A stretch of 30,765 nt of DNA from positions 1 through 30,765 of the IMG/VR virus record IMGVR_UViG_3300021957_000184; one strand, given 5' to 3'. A model generated the notes under the pieces. The model did no database searches and was not told where the DNA came from. It saw only the letters and a list, made by a program, of their open reading frames with translations. This document shows positions 1 through 8,284 of this stretch, piece after piece. This DNA comes from a virus. Positions within the stretch are counted from its first letter, which is position 1. Every line of letters starts with the position of its first letter. Position numbers and translations under genes: made by a program.

Positions 1-443
1 CTGGAGTACCTATACCAAACGACATGATAGTAGAGTATTCACATTTATCGCGTAAAGCAGATGTTGCGGATAGAATTAGAAAAATGGAGGGTAATGCGCC
101 TCCAACGCAAGAACAGATACAACTACAAAAATTCCAAATGGAATCACAAATCAGAAGTACGCAGCTTGAAATTGCTAAACTAGAAGCAGAAGTAGCTAAC
201 TTACAGACACAAGCAGCAGTAAATGTTGCTAAAGTAGATCAGATAGAAAGCGAACCACAGTTGAAGATTGCTGAATTACAAAGTAAAATTCAAGGTAAAC
301 GTGAAGAGCTCGATTTACGTGAAAGATTGTCGCAATTGACAAACGAAATGCGTAAGGAACAGAGTGACACAGCGGCGGCAGCTAAGATGGCTACCGAAGC
401 AATGAAAAACTTAGACAAAACAGGAGGTACCGATAATGGCTAA
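1..443 (+). CDS. Portal protein, C-terminal end (5' partial)
   Basis: The reading frame is open from the left edge (first full codon at base 3) to a stop at 441-443, so the gene begins upstream. The visible 147 residues start with a segment resembling the end of podovirus portal proteins (VPIPNDMIVEYSHLSRKADV) and continue into a long helical, Gln/Glu/Ala-rich coiled coil. Portal proteins form the dodecameric DNA channel at one capsid vertex, and P22-like portals have such a helical C-terminal barrel. An internal ATG at 24 is not needed as a start. The gene overlaps the scaffold gene by 8 bases, and portal followed by scaffold and capsid is the standard order. The family call rests on this context and the short segment, so it is moderate. 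Confidence 0.62.
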   Translation, partial: GVPIPNDMIVEYSHLSRKADVADRIRKMEGNAPPTQEQIQLQKFQMESQIRSTQLEIAKLEAEVANLQTQAAVNVAKVDQIESEPQLKIAELQSKIQGKREELDLRERLSQLTNEMRKEQSDTAAAAKMATEAMKNLDKTGGTDNG

Positions 444-1446
444 GAACAACCAAGAAGCAGAATTAGATGTCGTGTTAGAGGGCATGCCCGGAGCAGACCC
501 AAAGACCGCAGAAGACAATGAAGTATTTGAGGTCGATATGAATTTTGAAACCCCAGAAGAAACCCAGGAGGAGGAAACCGATGAGGATGTTGAAGTTGAA
601 GAAGAATCATCTGAAGAGCTTGAAGAGGAGCCAGAAGAGGAAGAGGCTGAAGCTGAAGACGAAGACGGAGAAGATACAGCAGAAGAAGAGCTACTGGCAG
701 AAGATGAGGAAGATACACAACAATCTGAGGGACCAGATGAGACAGGACTTGCTCAAAAAGAACCAATGATTCCTAAATCTAGGTTTGATGAAGTATTAGC
801 AAAACAAAAAGCTTTACAGAAAAAACTAGATGAGGCACTAGCTCCTAAAATAGAAGACGTTAATGAAGCTCCAGAATTTGATTTTGATGCTAAAGAATTA
901 GAGTACCAAAACTTAATCATGGAAGGAGAAAACGCAAAAGCTACGCAGTTACGAAACGATATTAGGCAAGCTGAAAAACAACAAATGATGTTTGAGATGC
1001 AAGCTAAGATGGGGCAGACAGTAGCTCAGTCTACAGAACAGCAACAATTACAAGCAAAAGCATTAGAGTTAGAAGCTACTTACCCAGAACTAAACCAAGC
1101 AGATCCAAACTTTAACCAAGATAAAACAAACGAAGTTTTAGAACTAAGAGATGCTTACATAGTACAAGGGTTTACTGGCGCAGATGCACTACAAAAATCA
1201 GTTAATATTCTTATGGGCAAAGCTGCTACTACAGAGCCGGCAGCTAAGCCAGTTAATAAAAAAATTGTAGAGAAAAAGAAAATAGCTAACACTAATAGAA
1301 AAATAGAAGCGGCTGAAAAACAACCGCCTGCTATGAAAGGTAAAAATAAAACCGACAAGAAAGTAGATATAGATAAATTGTCTATAGATGAGTTTGACGC
1401 TTTACCTGCTGAAACTTTGCGTAGAATGCGTGGAGATTTCGGATAA
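436..1446 (+). CDS. Capsid scaffolding protein (acidic, probable)
   Basis: This 336-residue protein has an extremely acidic N-terminal half: residues about 35-100 are mostly Glu and Asp. A PMIPKSRFDEV segment and a helical, coiled-coil-prone middle (about 115-215) follow, and the tail (about 265-336) is Lys-rich. This bipartite acidic/helical/basic pattern and the place directly before the capsid gene fit a scaffold, which guides procapsid assembly through basic C-terminal contacts with the capsid protein and then leaves. The start is set by AGGAGGT at 422-428. No protease domain is visible. Scaffold sequences diverge fast, so the call leans on composition and synteny. Confidence 0.72.
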   Translation: MAKNNQEAELDVVLEGMPGADPKTAEDNEVFEVDMNFETPEETQEEETDEDVEVEEESSEELEEEPEEEEAEAEDEDGEDTAEEELLAEDEEDTQQSEGPDETGLAQKEPMIPKSRFDEVLAKQKALQKKLDEALAPKIEDVNEAPEFDFDAKELEYQNLIMEGENAKATQLRNDIRQAEKQQMMFEMQAKMGQTVAQSTEQQQLQAKALELEATYPELNQADPNFNQDKTNEVLELRDAYIVQGFTGADALQKSVNILMGKAATTEPAAKPVNKKIVEKKKIANTNRKIEAAEKQPPAMKGKNKTDKKVDIDKLSIDEFDALPAETLRRMRGDFG

Positions 1447-1661
1447 ATTGTGTTATCTTAAAAATAAGTTCGCACGTAAGAGCGATATCTTACCAGGGTC
1501 GTTCCTGTAAAACATACGCTTTCGCCAGCACAGGGCGTTAAACTGGCCGGATTCGTACCCGTAACTTACGAGAGCGTTATCCCAACGACATAGGGTATAC
1601 GGATAAAAGTCGCTCCAAAAGTCGACTGGTTATTAAACTTTAATGATAAGGAGAAATTATC
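1447..1661 (+). promoter_or_regulatory. Structured leader upstream of the capsid gene
   Basis: This is the longest non-coding stretch in the window. I see GTAAGA (1476-1481) pairing with TCTTAC (1488-1493) around a six-base loop. CAGG (1494-1497) with CCTG (1504-1507) follows directly. GCCAG (1524-1528) can pair with CTGGC (1543-1547). A long-range stem pairs GAGCG plus TTATCC (1572-1582) with GGATAA (1601-1606) and CGCTC (1611-1615), with a four-base bulge. The leader ends with AAGGAG at 1648-1653 before the capsid start. It may be a 5' UTR that stabilises or tunes the most abundant transcript, or it may carry a promoter. I could not recognise a known RNA family or a clear promoter. Confidence 0.4.
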
Positions 1662-2807
1662 ATGGCAAATACAAACTTTGCTGCTCTAACCAGTGAACAA
1701 TTAACGATCTGGTCAAGAGACTTCTGGCGAGTAGCTAGAAATATGTCCTTCATTAACCAATTCGCAGGTAGCGGATCTAACGCAATGGTTCAGAGAATAT
1801 CTGAACTTACTCAATCAGAAAAAGGAGCTAGAGCTGTATTAACACTTTTAGCCGATATGACTGGTGATGGTATCGTTGGTGACAATACTCTAGAAGGTAA
1901 TGAAGAGGCCCTAAGAGCGTACGACTTAGTCGTGCAAATTGACCAACTAAGATTTGCTAACAGGCTATCTGGTAGAATGAACGACCAGAAATCTGTTGTA
2001 AACTTTAGGGAACATTCAAGAGATGCACTTGCTTATGCAATGGCTGACAGAATGGACCAATTAGCATTCCTTACTCTAACAGGAGTTGGGTATAACTTGA
2101 AAAACAATGGAGCTCTAAGACCTTCAATGAATTCAGGCCAAAACCTAAACGACTTAGAGTTCTCAAGTGATGTATCAGCACCAACTTCTAATAGACATAG
2201 AAGATTTGATGCTACTAATGGTATCGTAGCCGGTGATGTTACTGCAACTGCTGCAGCTGACAAACTAAGCTATGGCGCTATTGTTGATCTAAAAGCTTAC
2301 GCTAAAGACCAATACATCAGAGGCTTAAGAGGTGCAGGAAACGAAGAGATGTTCCATCTATTTGTTACTCCACAAGTAATGGCGGACCTAAAACTTGATT
2401 CAGACTTCCTTGCTAACGTAAGACAAGCTGGAGTAAGAGGACCAAGCTCAAGCTTGTTCTCAGGTTCTTCAAGCCTAATGGTTGACGGAGTTATGATCCA
2501 TGAGTTCAGACATGTGTTTAACACAAACGGAGCTACTACTGGAACATCATCAAATGCTGGTTCAGCTGGGTACAAATGGGGAGCTGACGCTAATGTCAAT
2601 GGTTCTGCATGTATCTTCGCAGGTGCACAAGCACTAGCAATGGCTGATATCGGTATTCCAGAAATAGTTGAAGACACATTTGACTATGGAAACCAGAACG
2701 GTATTTCAATTGGTAAAATATTCGGTCTTAAAAAGCCAGTTTATCATTCTGACCACACAGGACAGACTGAAGACTTTGGTGTAATAAGATTAGATGTAGC
2801 TTATTAA
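1662..2807 (+). CDS. Major capsid protein, N4 gp56 / DUF4043-like
   Basis: At 381 residues this is the usual length for the family. The N-terminal region (LTIWSRDFWRVARNMSFINQ), the MADRMDQLAFLTLTG segment near residues 126-140, FVTPQVMADLK near 236, and the IFAGAQALAMADIG region near 318 match the pattern I know for the N4 gp56-type major capsid family (HK97-like fold). It forms the icosahedral shell. The start is fixed by AAGGAG at 1648-1653. The gene sits after the scaffold with a structured leader before it and a strong hairpin after it, as expected for a highly expressed capsid gene. The role is well supported; the exact subfamily is recalled, not computed. Confidence 0.87.
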   Translation: MANTNFAALTSEQLTIWSRDFWRVARNMSFINQFAGSGSNAMVQRISELTQSEKGARAVLTLLADMTGDGIVGDNTLEGNEEALRAYDLVVQIDQLRFANRLSGRMNDQKSVVNFREHSRDALAYAMADRMDQLAFLTLTGVGYNLKNNGALRPSMNSGQNLNDLEFSSDVSAPTSNRHRRFDATNGIVAGDVTATAAADKLSYGAIVDLKAYAKDQYIRGLRGAGNEEMFHLFVTPQVMADLKLDSDFLANVRQAGVRGPSSSLFSGSSSLMVDGVMIHEFRHVFNTNGATTGTSSNAGSAGYKWGADANVNGSACIFAGAQALAMADIGIPEIVEDTFDYGNQNGISIGKIFGLKKPVYHSDHTGQTEDFGVIRLDVAY

Positions 2808-2820
2808 TTGTGGTATATTT

Positions 2821-2848
2821 TATGGGTGGCTAATGTTAGTCACCCATA
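2821..2848 (+). terminator. Strong hairpin after the capsid gene (terminator-like)
   Basis: Bases 2821-2833 pair with 2836-2848 in a near-perfect 13-bp stem (TATGGGTG at the base, one G-U pair inside) with a nominal two-base loop. Only ATTT follows, so it is not a textbook intrinsic terminator, and the next gene's AAGGAG begins at 2852. It may partly terminate, mark an RNA processing point, or protect the capsid mRNA 3' end, as T7 terminates after its capsid gene. Confidence 0.5.
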
Positions 2849-2865
2849 TTTAAGGAGTAAAAATT

Positions 2866-3210
2866 ATGTGGATAGTATCAAATGAAGACAAATCAGTAGC
2901 TTCTACTTGGGGTGCAAGTGTATATTTAATTGCAAATGAACCAAAACAAGTAGCAAATGATTTAGGATTGTTATGTTTACAAGCAGGATGCACAGAAGTA
3001 AAAGATGGCGCAAAAACTGCTAAAGCAGAACCCGTCATAGAAGAAGCTGTAGAAATTTTAGACAAAGTTATAGAAGCAACTACACCTTCAGTAGATTTAG
3101 AAGCGATGACAAAGGCGCAACTAGAAGAACATGGACGCACCCTAGGCATTGAACTTGACAGACGCAAGAAAAAAACAGATTTAATTGCAGAACTAGAAGC
3201 TGCACAATAG
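2866..3210 (+). CDS. Small head-region protein with HeH/SAP-like C-terminus
   Basis: This 114-residue protein has a globular N-terminal half (about 1-45), an Ala/Glu linker, and a C-terminal segment near 76-112 (AMTKAQLEEHG, then RRKKKTDLIAELE). The C-terminal segment resembles the helix-extension-helix (HeH/LEM/SAP/Rho-N-like) motif often found in small phage head proteins next to the capsid gene. Such motifs may bind nucleic acid or protein, but the role here is unknown. AAGGAG at 2852-2857 sets the start. It could be a decoration or head-completion protein; that part is inference from position. Confidence 0.55.
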   Translation: MWIVSNEDKSVASTWGASVYLIANEPKQVANDLGLLCLQAGCTEVKDGAKTAKAEPVIEEAVEILDKVIEATTPSVDLEAMTKAQLEEHGRTLGIELDRRKKKTDLIAELEAAQ

Positions 3211-3220
3211 AGGATGAATT

Positions 3221-3958
3221 ATGGCCGGGACACTTACAGGTAGTAATATATTAAGCAGGATTAAAGATATCCTACAAGACACCACCAGCGTTAGGTGGCC
3301 TGAAGCTGAATTAATCAGGTATATAAACGATGGCCAAAGAGAAATTGTAAACTTTAGACCCGAGTCTTCAGCTACTACAGCCAATGTACAACTCGTAACT
3401 GGCACAAAACAAACTCTGCCTAGCGCAGGACTAAGATTAATTAAAGTAGTAAGAAATATGTCCGCAGCTAGCGCAAGTGCTACTGGTAAAAGATCAGTTA
3501 GGATTGTTAATGTTGATATATTAAACACACAAGAACCCGACTGGCATGATCCAAGTGTTGGTGGGGATGCAGCCCATACTACAGTAATTAAACATTACAT
3601 TTTTGATGAAGATGACCCAAGAAATTATTATGTCTACCCAGGCGTAGCGGGTAATTCATTTGTAGAAATTGTTTATTCAGCTTCTCCAACAGATTTAGCT
3701 AACGGTAGTGCAACTATTTCAGTAGATGATATTTATGCAAACGGCATAATAGATTATGTTCTATTTAGAGCTTACCAAAAAGATTCTGAATACGCAGGTA
3801 ATGCACAAAGAGCCCAGTCTCATTACCAACTGTTTTTAAATTGTGTCGGACAGGGTTCACAAGCCCAGGAGCTATTAAGCCCGAACAATGATAGAACTAG
3901 TAATATAGGAGCAGCTCCAAACCTACCGCCCGTAGCAGCACCAAGACAAGGAGGCTAA
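3221..3958 (+). CDS. Head-tail adaptor-like protein (DUF6682-like)
   Basis: This 245-residue protein has a conserved-looking N-terminal helix region, SRIKDILQDTTSVRWPEAEL followed by IRYINDGQREI. That pattern is typical of phage proteins annotated as DUF6682 or head-tail connector/adaptor, in which short helices pack under the portal. The middle is beta-rich and a helical segment near 180-215 includes YVLFRAYQKDSEYAG, also typical. The C-terminus is Pro/Ala-rich. AGAGGA lies just before the start. Its place between capsid and a second adaptor-like gene supports a head-completion role. The exact family number is from memory. Confidence 0.62.
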   Translation: MAGTLTGSNILSRIKDILQDTTSVRWPEAELIRYINDGQREIVNFRPESSATTANVQLVTGTKQTLPSAGLRLIKVVRNMSAASASATGKRSVRIVNVDILNTQEPDWHDPSVGGDAAHTTVIKHYIFDEDDPRNYYVYPGVAGNSFVEIVYSASPTDLANGSATISVDDIYANGIIDYVLFRAYQKDSEYAGNAQRAQSHYQLFLNCVGQGSQAQELLSPNNDRTSNIGAAPNLPPVAAPRQGG

Positions 3959-3959
3959 A

Positions 3960-4634
3960 ATGGCAAGTTACTCTTCTTTAGTAAAAGAAGTTTTACCTTA
4001 CGTTCCTTTTTGCCCCGACAGTCTAGTTGAGGCTAACTTACGTTCGGCTACTATAGAATTTTGCGAACGTTCTAAAGCATATATATTAGACATGGACGCA
4101 TTTAACACCATTTCAGGTGTTTACGAATACGATTTTGATATACCTACTGGCACAGAAGTGCATCAAGTACTATTAATGTCGTACAACGGTAGAGACATGG
4201 ATCCAATAAGCCCACGTAGTTTAGATCTAAACTACCCTGACTGGAGAGAACGCACTGGACAGCCGCACGTATACTTACAAAAAACACCAAGCACGTTTTG
4301 GCTAGTACCAGTACCAAGTGGTTCCGAACCAGTTTTAGCTAGCGTAGCTTTAAAACCATCTAGAACTTCAAACAATATTGATACTACAATATCTAATCAA
4401 TATAGAGATGCTTTAATATATGGCACTTTATACAGGCTACTTCGCATGCCAAACAGAGAATGGACCGATGTAGGTGCAGCTAGAGAATATTTAGCACAGT
4501 TTAATATGGAAATTATGCAGGCAGAACTTCGTGCAAGAGGCGGGGATCTGGGCGTAAAACGAACAGTAAAATACAAAGGAATAGGTAAGCCAAGGAGGCG
4601 CTATGGAAGATATGGAAAGGAGATCGACTACTAA
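3960..4634 (+). CDS. Second head-tail joining / tail-hub adaptor-like protein
   Basis: This 224-residue protein begins with a helical segment (SLVKEVLPYVPFCPDSLVE, then LRSATIEFCERS) and ends in a strongly basic tail (KPRRRYGRYGK). Paired genes of this type directly after a DUF6682-like gene are common in marine podovirus genomes and are usually called head-tail joining or tubular-tail A-like proteins. AAGGAGG at 3948-3954 sets the start, only one base after the previous stop. Its end overlaps the next gene by 32 bases. The basic tail may contact DNA or the portal. The function is inferred from order and general shape, not a diagnostic motif. Confidence 0.5.
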   Translation: MASYSSLVKEVLPYVPFCPDSLVEANLRSATIEFCERSKAYILDMDAFNTISGVYEYDFDIPTGTEVHQVLLMSYNGRDMDPISPRSLDLNYPDWRERTGQPHVYLQKTPSTFWLVPVPSGSEPVLASVALKPSRTSNNIDTTISNQYRDALIYGTLYRLLRMPNREWTDVGAAREYLAQFNMEIMQAELRARGGDLGVKRTVKYKGIGKPRRRYGRYGKEIDY

Positions 4635-5046
4635 TGTCTTTGTTGAACCGGTGCTTACTGATATACGTTCCACGTGGAACATTGTAAAACCAGGTTTAGA
4701 AAGTATATTAGCAGACAATCCCAGTCTAACCTTTATCCCAGAAGATGTTTATAGTGAGTGTGTAAATGAAAGAGCGTTTTTATTTACCTCTCCAGTCGGG
4801 TTTTTAGTACTTACTACCGAAACCGATAGGTACACAAAAGACAAGACATTGTATATGTGGATAGCGTATACTTACAGTAAAGGCAGTGGAGAATGGCTAG
4901 CCCATGAAGATTGGATTAATAAGCTAGCTAAAAGCTCCGGGTGTAAGTACATAGAAGCTCAGTCACATGTACCCGAATTAGAACCTTATGCAATAGCTAG
5001 AGGTTGGGATTTAGATACAAGAGTTTATAGGAGAAAAGTAGAATGA
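4603..5046 (+). CDS. GNAT-like small virion or assembly protein
   Basis: This 147-residue protein has the alternating strand and helix layout of a compact GNAT acetyltransferase fold: an N-terminal helix pair (IRSTWNIVKPGLESIL), strands around 65-90, and a C-terminal CKYIEAQSHVPELEPYAIARG segment that looks like the family's last helix-strand unit. The usual acetyl-CoA loop is not clear, so it may lack enzyme activity. T7 gp13, at a similar place before the internal virion proteins, is a comparable small GNAT-like protein. The start is set by AAGGAGG at 4590-4596. An alternative in-frame ATG lies at 4612. Confidence 0.5.
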   Translation: MEDMERRSTTNVFVEPVLTDIRSTWNIVKPGLESILADNPSLTFIPEDVYSECVNERAFLFTSPVGFLVLTTETDRYTKDKTLYMWIAYTYSKGSGEWLAHEDWINKLAKSSGCKYIEAQSHVPELEPYAIARGWDLDTRVYRRKVE

Positions 5047-5603
5047 GTAAACCAAAAAAATCAGACTACCAAGCAAGTGAAACTGATAAGGCAAGCGCAG
5101 CTGTTGGGTTAGCCCAAAAGAATTTTTTTGACAAAGCAATAAAACCTAGAATAGTAGAGGGTACAGCTAATGCGTTTAGAGACGAAGACTCTTTAATAGC
5201 TATGGGAGAAGGTAGAGCGGCAGCTGATACCATGCAAGGCCTTACTATGAATCCAAATAGACAAGCAGTACAAAGTATAAACAACCAGGCTAATTTAGTA
5301 ATGGCTGGTTCTGATCAATTATTACAGGGTGCTACCCAAGGATATACTGGAGCGCTAAGTGACCAGGTTTCTGGAGTAAAAGCGGGAGCAGGTATAGCTA
5401 ATCAGACAGTTTCAGGTTTAGCCCAAGCTTCTAAAATATCTACAACAGACACTTTAAATTTAGCAAAAGCAGATTACACAAAAAGTGCAGGAATGATAAA
5501 GGGTTTACAAAAAGTAGGCACTGGTTTAGGAAGTGCTTATACAACAATGCAAGGCTATAACAAAGGCAGAAATGATGACGATAAAGTGGGTATATTCGGA
5601 TGA
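5043..5603 (+). CDS. Probable internal virion protein (small, Ala/Gln/Gly-rich)
   Basis: This 186-residue protein has no motif I recognise. It is rich in Ala, Gly, Gln and Ser, mostly helical in appearance, with a Gly/Ala-rich run near 115-145. It overlaps both neighbours (ATGA type) and starts a block of four genes of growing size that matches the internal/ejection protein block of T7-like podoviruses. Small Ala/Gly-rich proteins in that position, such as T7 gp14, leave the virion and help open a channel across the cell envelope. The assignment is positional. Confidence 0.42.
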   Translation: MSKPKKSDYQASETDKASAAVGLAQKNFFDKAIKPRIVEGTANAFRDEDSLIAMGEGRAAADTMQGLTMNPNRQAVQSINNQANLVMAGSDQLLQGATQGYTGALSDQVSGVKAGAGIANQTVSGLAQASKISTTDTLNLAKADYTKSAGMIKGLQKVGTGLGSAYTTMQGYNKGRNDDDKVGIFG

Positions 5604-6181
5604 TAAGAGGACTAACAGACGGCATGGAAGAATATATGAAAAACCAGCAGGGTGATTCTTTCTCACAACTCGGGCTTCAAAATGTAAGCGACCCAGACGA
5701 AACGTACGCTCAAATACTCAGAGACGACTACGCAAGTTATATAAATAATTTTAGAGACTTTGAAAATCAACTAATAGGAAAACTAGACAGTACTAAGTTA
5801 GTAGACCGAACTAGAGAAAACACTAAACAACAAACAGAGATTGCTGCTCAAATTCAGAAAAGAAATTTAGAAAGGTATGGAGGAGCAGGATTGTCTGGTG
5901 CTCAACTACAAGAACAACAAAATGCTGCACAAAGACAAGGCCAACTATCTTTAGCTGGAAGTGTGAATAACGCAAGAGTGCAACAAAGACAAATAAACCA
6001 ATCTTTACTACAAGAAATAACCGGCATAGGGCTAGGCGTAAATGCAGGGGCTTTATCTAGTTTAGGCACAGCCGCCCAAGGAGAGGTTGCAAGAAGGGGC
6101 GCATACAAACAAGCAAAAGCTGGGTATTCTAGTAATATGATAGGTATGGGTACATCAATTTTAGCGGCGTTTATGATATGA
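5600..6181 (+). CDS. Probable internal virion protein, gp14-like
   Basis: This 193-residue protein has an acidic helical N-terminal part, a Gln/Arg-rich coiled-coil middle (about 75-145, including NLERYGGAGLSGAQLQEQQN), and a Gly/Ala-rich hydrophobic end (about 172-193, NMIGMGTSILAAFMI). A Gln-rich helical protein with one hydrophobic segment is what is seen in gp14-like ejection proteins that insert in the outer membrane. It is translationally coupled by ATGA overlaps to the genes on both sides. No enzymatic motif is visible. The YGGAGLSGAQ turn is common among small marine-phage internal proteins, though this is recalled rather than searched. Confidence 0.48.
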   Translation: MIRGLTDGMEEYMKNQQGDSFSQLGLQNVSDPDETYAQILRDDYASYINNFRDFENQLIGKLDSTKLVDRTRENTKQQTEIAAQIQKRNLERYGGAGLSGAQLQEQQNAAQRQGQLSLAGSVNNARVQQRQINQSLLQEITGIGLGVNAGALSSLGTAAQGEVARRGAYKQAKAGYSSNMIGMGTSILAAFMI

Positions 6182-8283
6182 GTTATCTTTCAGGGTTAGC
6201 TGCCAGCAGAGCGGAAAGAAAAGATACAGAAGACAGAGCTGAGTCTGAAGCTAATGTTCTTATGGGCACTTTATCTCCTTATTTAGATCATATAGATATA
6301 GTAGAAACTGGAAAAAAATACGCAAACGTAAGCGAAGAAAACTTTCATACAATGATGTACGGCGAGGGTAACCCGGACAAAGACTTATCAAAACTAGAAC
6401 TTATGGGTGATGGTACGAAGTTTGTAAAACCCAAAGAACACGACACAATGGTAGAGTTTATAAACAGTTTGAGCACAGCTAGGTCTTACACTGACATGGA
6501 TGGTAAAACAGTAGAGGGGGAAGTAGTAGGCATAAGGATAAACCCCAAGAACGGCAATATACACTATGATATTAAAGGCGACCAGGGCGTAGTACCTAAA
6601 ACTTTAGGGTTTAGTAATGATCCTAATGATGTAGTTATGACTTCTGATACAGAAAGCTTTAGGACTTTGTTTAATACTGCGGTTAGAAAAACTGATCTTA
6701 ATAGTAATGCAGCTGCTTTGAGGCAAAGAGGCCAAACTCTTTTAGCCACGCAAGAAAAATATGGCACTAACGTTCTTAATAAACCCGTAGAAGAAATGGA
6801 TGCGGAAGAACAAATAGATTACTTTGATCAGCAAGTTAAGTTAGGAAAAATGTCACCTGTAGAGGCAGCTGAAAAAATAGTAGCAATTGGTTCAATGACC
6901 CAAGATGCTATAGATGACTATAATTCCTCTCAACGAGAAAAAACCGAACAAGCACAAAGAGACGCGGACAGTCAAAACCAAACCCTTACTAAAGACCAAG
7001 CAATGAAAATGGTTGCAGATGGAATGTTTTTTGATCAAAGCGGTGACATACAAAGGCAAATATTAAGCCTAGTTCCTTCAAATTACCTTGCTATTAAGGC
7101 AGGGATAAATAATGAAGAGCAACAACAACTGCGTGATAGTACTGGGGTACAAAAACTAGAACGAGCACAAACTACTGAAAAAGTACCAGGGCCCGTACCA
7201 AGAGCTAAAGCGGGTAGTAAACAAGTAACTACCACACGACTAACCGAAGCAGCCCCAGACAATATGACACAAAACGGCGTAGAGTATCAAAGAACTACAC
7301 CAAAAGCAGAAGTGTTTGCAGGCACTGATTTAGTATTCCCTAAAACAGGCTCAGCAGAAGAAATAAGTACTTTCTTAACAGAGAACAAAGAAGAACTAAT
7401 GAAGATAGGTATGGAAGAAACGTTCTTAAATAATGCTCAACAAGTGTTTAATAGATACGATATTAAAGACCCTTCTGACTTTAGAAAGATACCAGACGAC
7501 CCAGAAATAGAATTTGGTAGAAAAGAAGCAGCGGTAGCTTACGCGATTGCAGCCGGTAGTGAATCTGACTTTAATAAGAATTTTGAGTTTGCTTATAACT
7601 TAATGAACACAGATGACGGAAGTACAAATGTATACGATAGATTAGATACAAAAGCTGCGCAAATACAAAGAGAAGACGCTAATAGAACTAAAAATGCTCA
7701 AATAAGAAATACTTTAATACAACAAGGTACAGAGGCTGGCTTAGCAGCGTTCGATGAAATGGTTGAACTATCGGCCGAAATAAATTATTTTGAAGATTAT
7801 ACAGGCGAGACTCAAAAATCATTCCAAAACCCACTAGAGGGCGGTATGCAATTGAATAAGTTTAAAAAACTTATCAATATAGCTTTCAAAAAAGGTGGTG
7901 TGAATGGTACAGAACTAAGACCCGATTTAGAAAATATAAGTGGTTCAACATCTCAACTAGTTACCCAAGAAATAGGAGATTTAGTAGCAGCTTACATGGT
8001 ATCAGAAGGCGTTAGAGATCCAAATGGAGTATTTGGCACTAGGTTTTTAAATAATAGAGAGAACTACAGCGAAGTTGCAGGTAATATAGCAGGGAACATA
8101 GAAATACAAACCCGAGGTGTAGGCAATAAAGAACAGATAGATCAACTTGTTATTAGAGATCCAAACGGTAAACAGATGATACCCATTATGACAGGCAACC
8201 AATTTAGACGTTTATTCCCAGATAAGAGAACTGCAGACCTAGCCTTAGCAGCGTTTAAACTAGAACAGCGTACCAGGGAATAA
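6178..8283 (+). CDS. Probable internal virion protein, gp15-like
   Basis: This 701-residue protein is mostly charged and helical, with no signal peptide, membrane segment or enzyme motif that I recognise. A region near 230-275 is Gln/Asp/Glu-rich. Its size, place and coupling to the preceding gene match gp15 of T7-like phages, which forms a tube in the periplasm during DNA entry. The next gene, a giant protein, would be the gp16 counterpart. It begins at an ATG inside an ATGA overlap and ends one base before the next start. The function is inferred from synteny. Confidence 0.45.
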   Translation: MSYLSGLAASRAERKDTEDRAESEANVLMGTLSPYLDHIDIVETGKKYANVSEENFHTMMYGEGNPDKDLSKLELMGDGTKFVKPKEHDTMVEFINSLSTARSYTDMDGKTVEGEVVGIRINPKNGNIHYDIKGDQGVVPKTLGFSNDPNDVVMTSDTESFRTLFNTAVRKTDLNSNAAALRQRGQTLLATQEKYGTNVLNKPVEEMDAEEQIDYFDQQVKLGKMSPVEAAEKIVAIGSMTQDAIDDYNSSQREKTEQAQRDADSQNQTLTKDQAMKMVADGMFFDQSGDIQRQILSLVPSNYLAIKAGINNEEQQQLRDSTGVQKLERAQTTEKVPGPVPRAKAGSKQVTTTRLTEAAPDNMTQNGVEYQRTTPKAEVFAGTDLVFPKTGSAEEISTFLTENKEELMKIGMEETFLNNAQQVFNRYDIKDPSDFRKIPDDPEIEFGRKEAAVAYAIAAGSESDFNKNFEFAYNLMNTDDGSTNVYDRLDTKAAQIQREDANRTKNAQIRNTLIQQGTEAGLAAFDEMVELSAEINYFEDYTGETQKSFQNPLEGGMQLNKFKKLINIAFKKGGVNGTELRPDLENISGSTSQLVTQEIGDLVAAYMVSEGVRDPNGVFGTRFLNNRENYSEVAGNIAGNIEIQTRGVGNKEQIDQLVIRDPNGKQMIPIMTGNQFRRLFPDKRTADLALAAFKLEQRTRE

Positions 8284-8284
8284 T

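Noticed and set aside
440-769. Two frames over the acidic part of the scaffold gene (one per strand)
   Set aside because: They arise from the Glu/Asp codon run read in other frames; the Lys-rich and Leu-rich products are composition artefacts.
1447-1661. A tRNA gene in the capsid leader
   Set aside because: Stems are present but no cloverleaf, T-loop or acceptor arrangement could be built.
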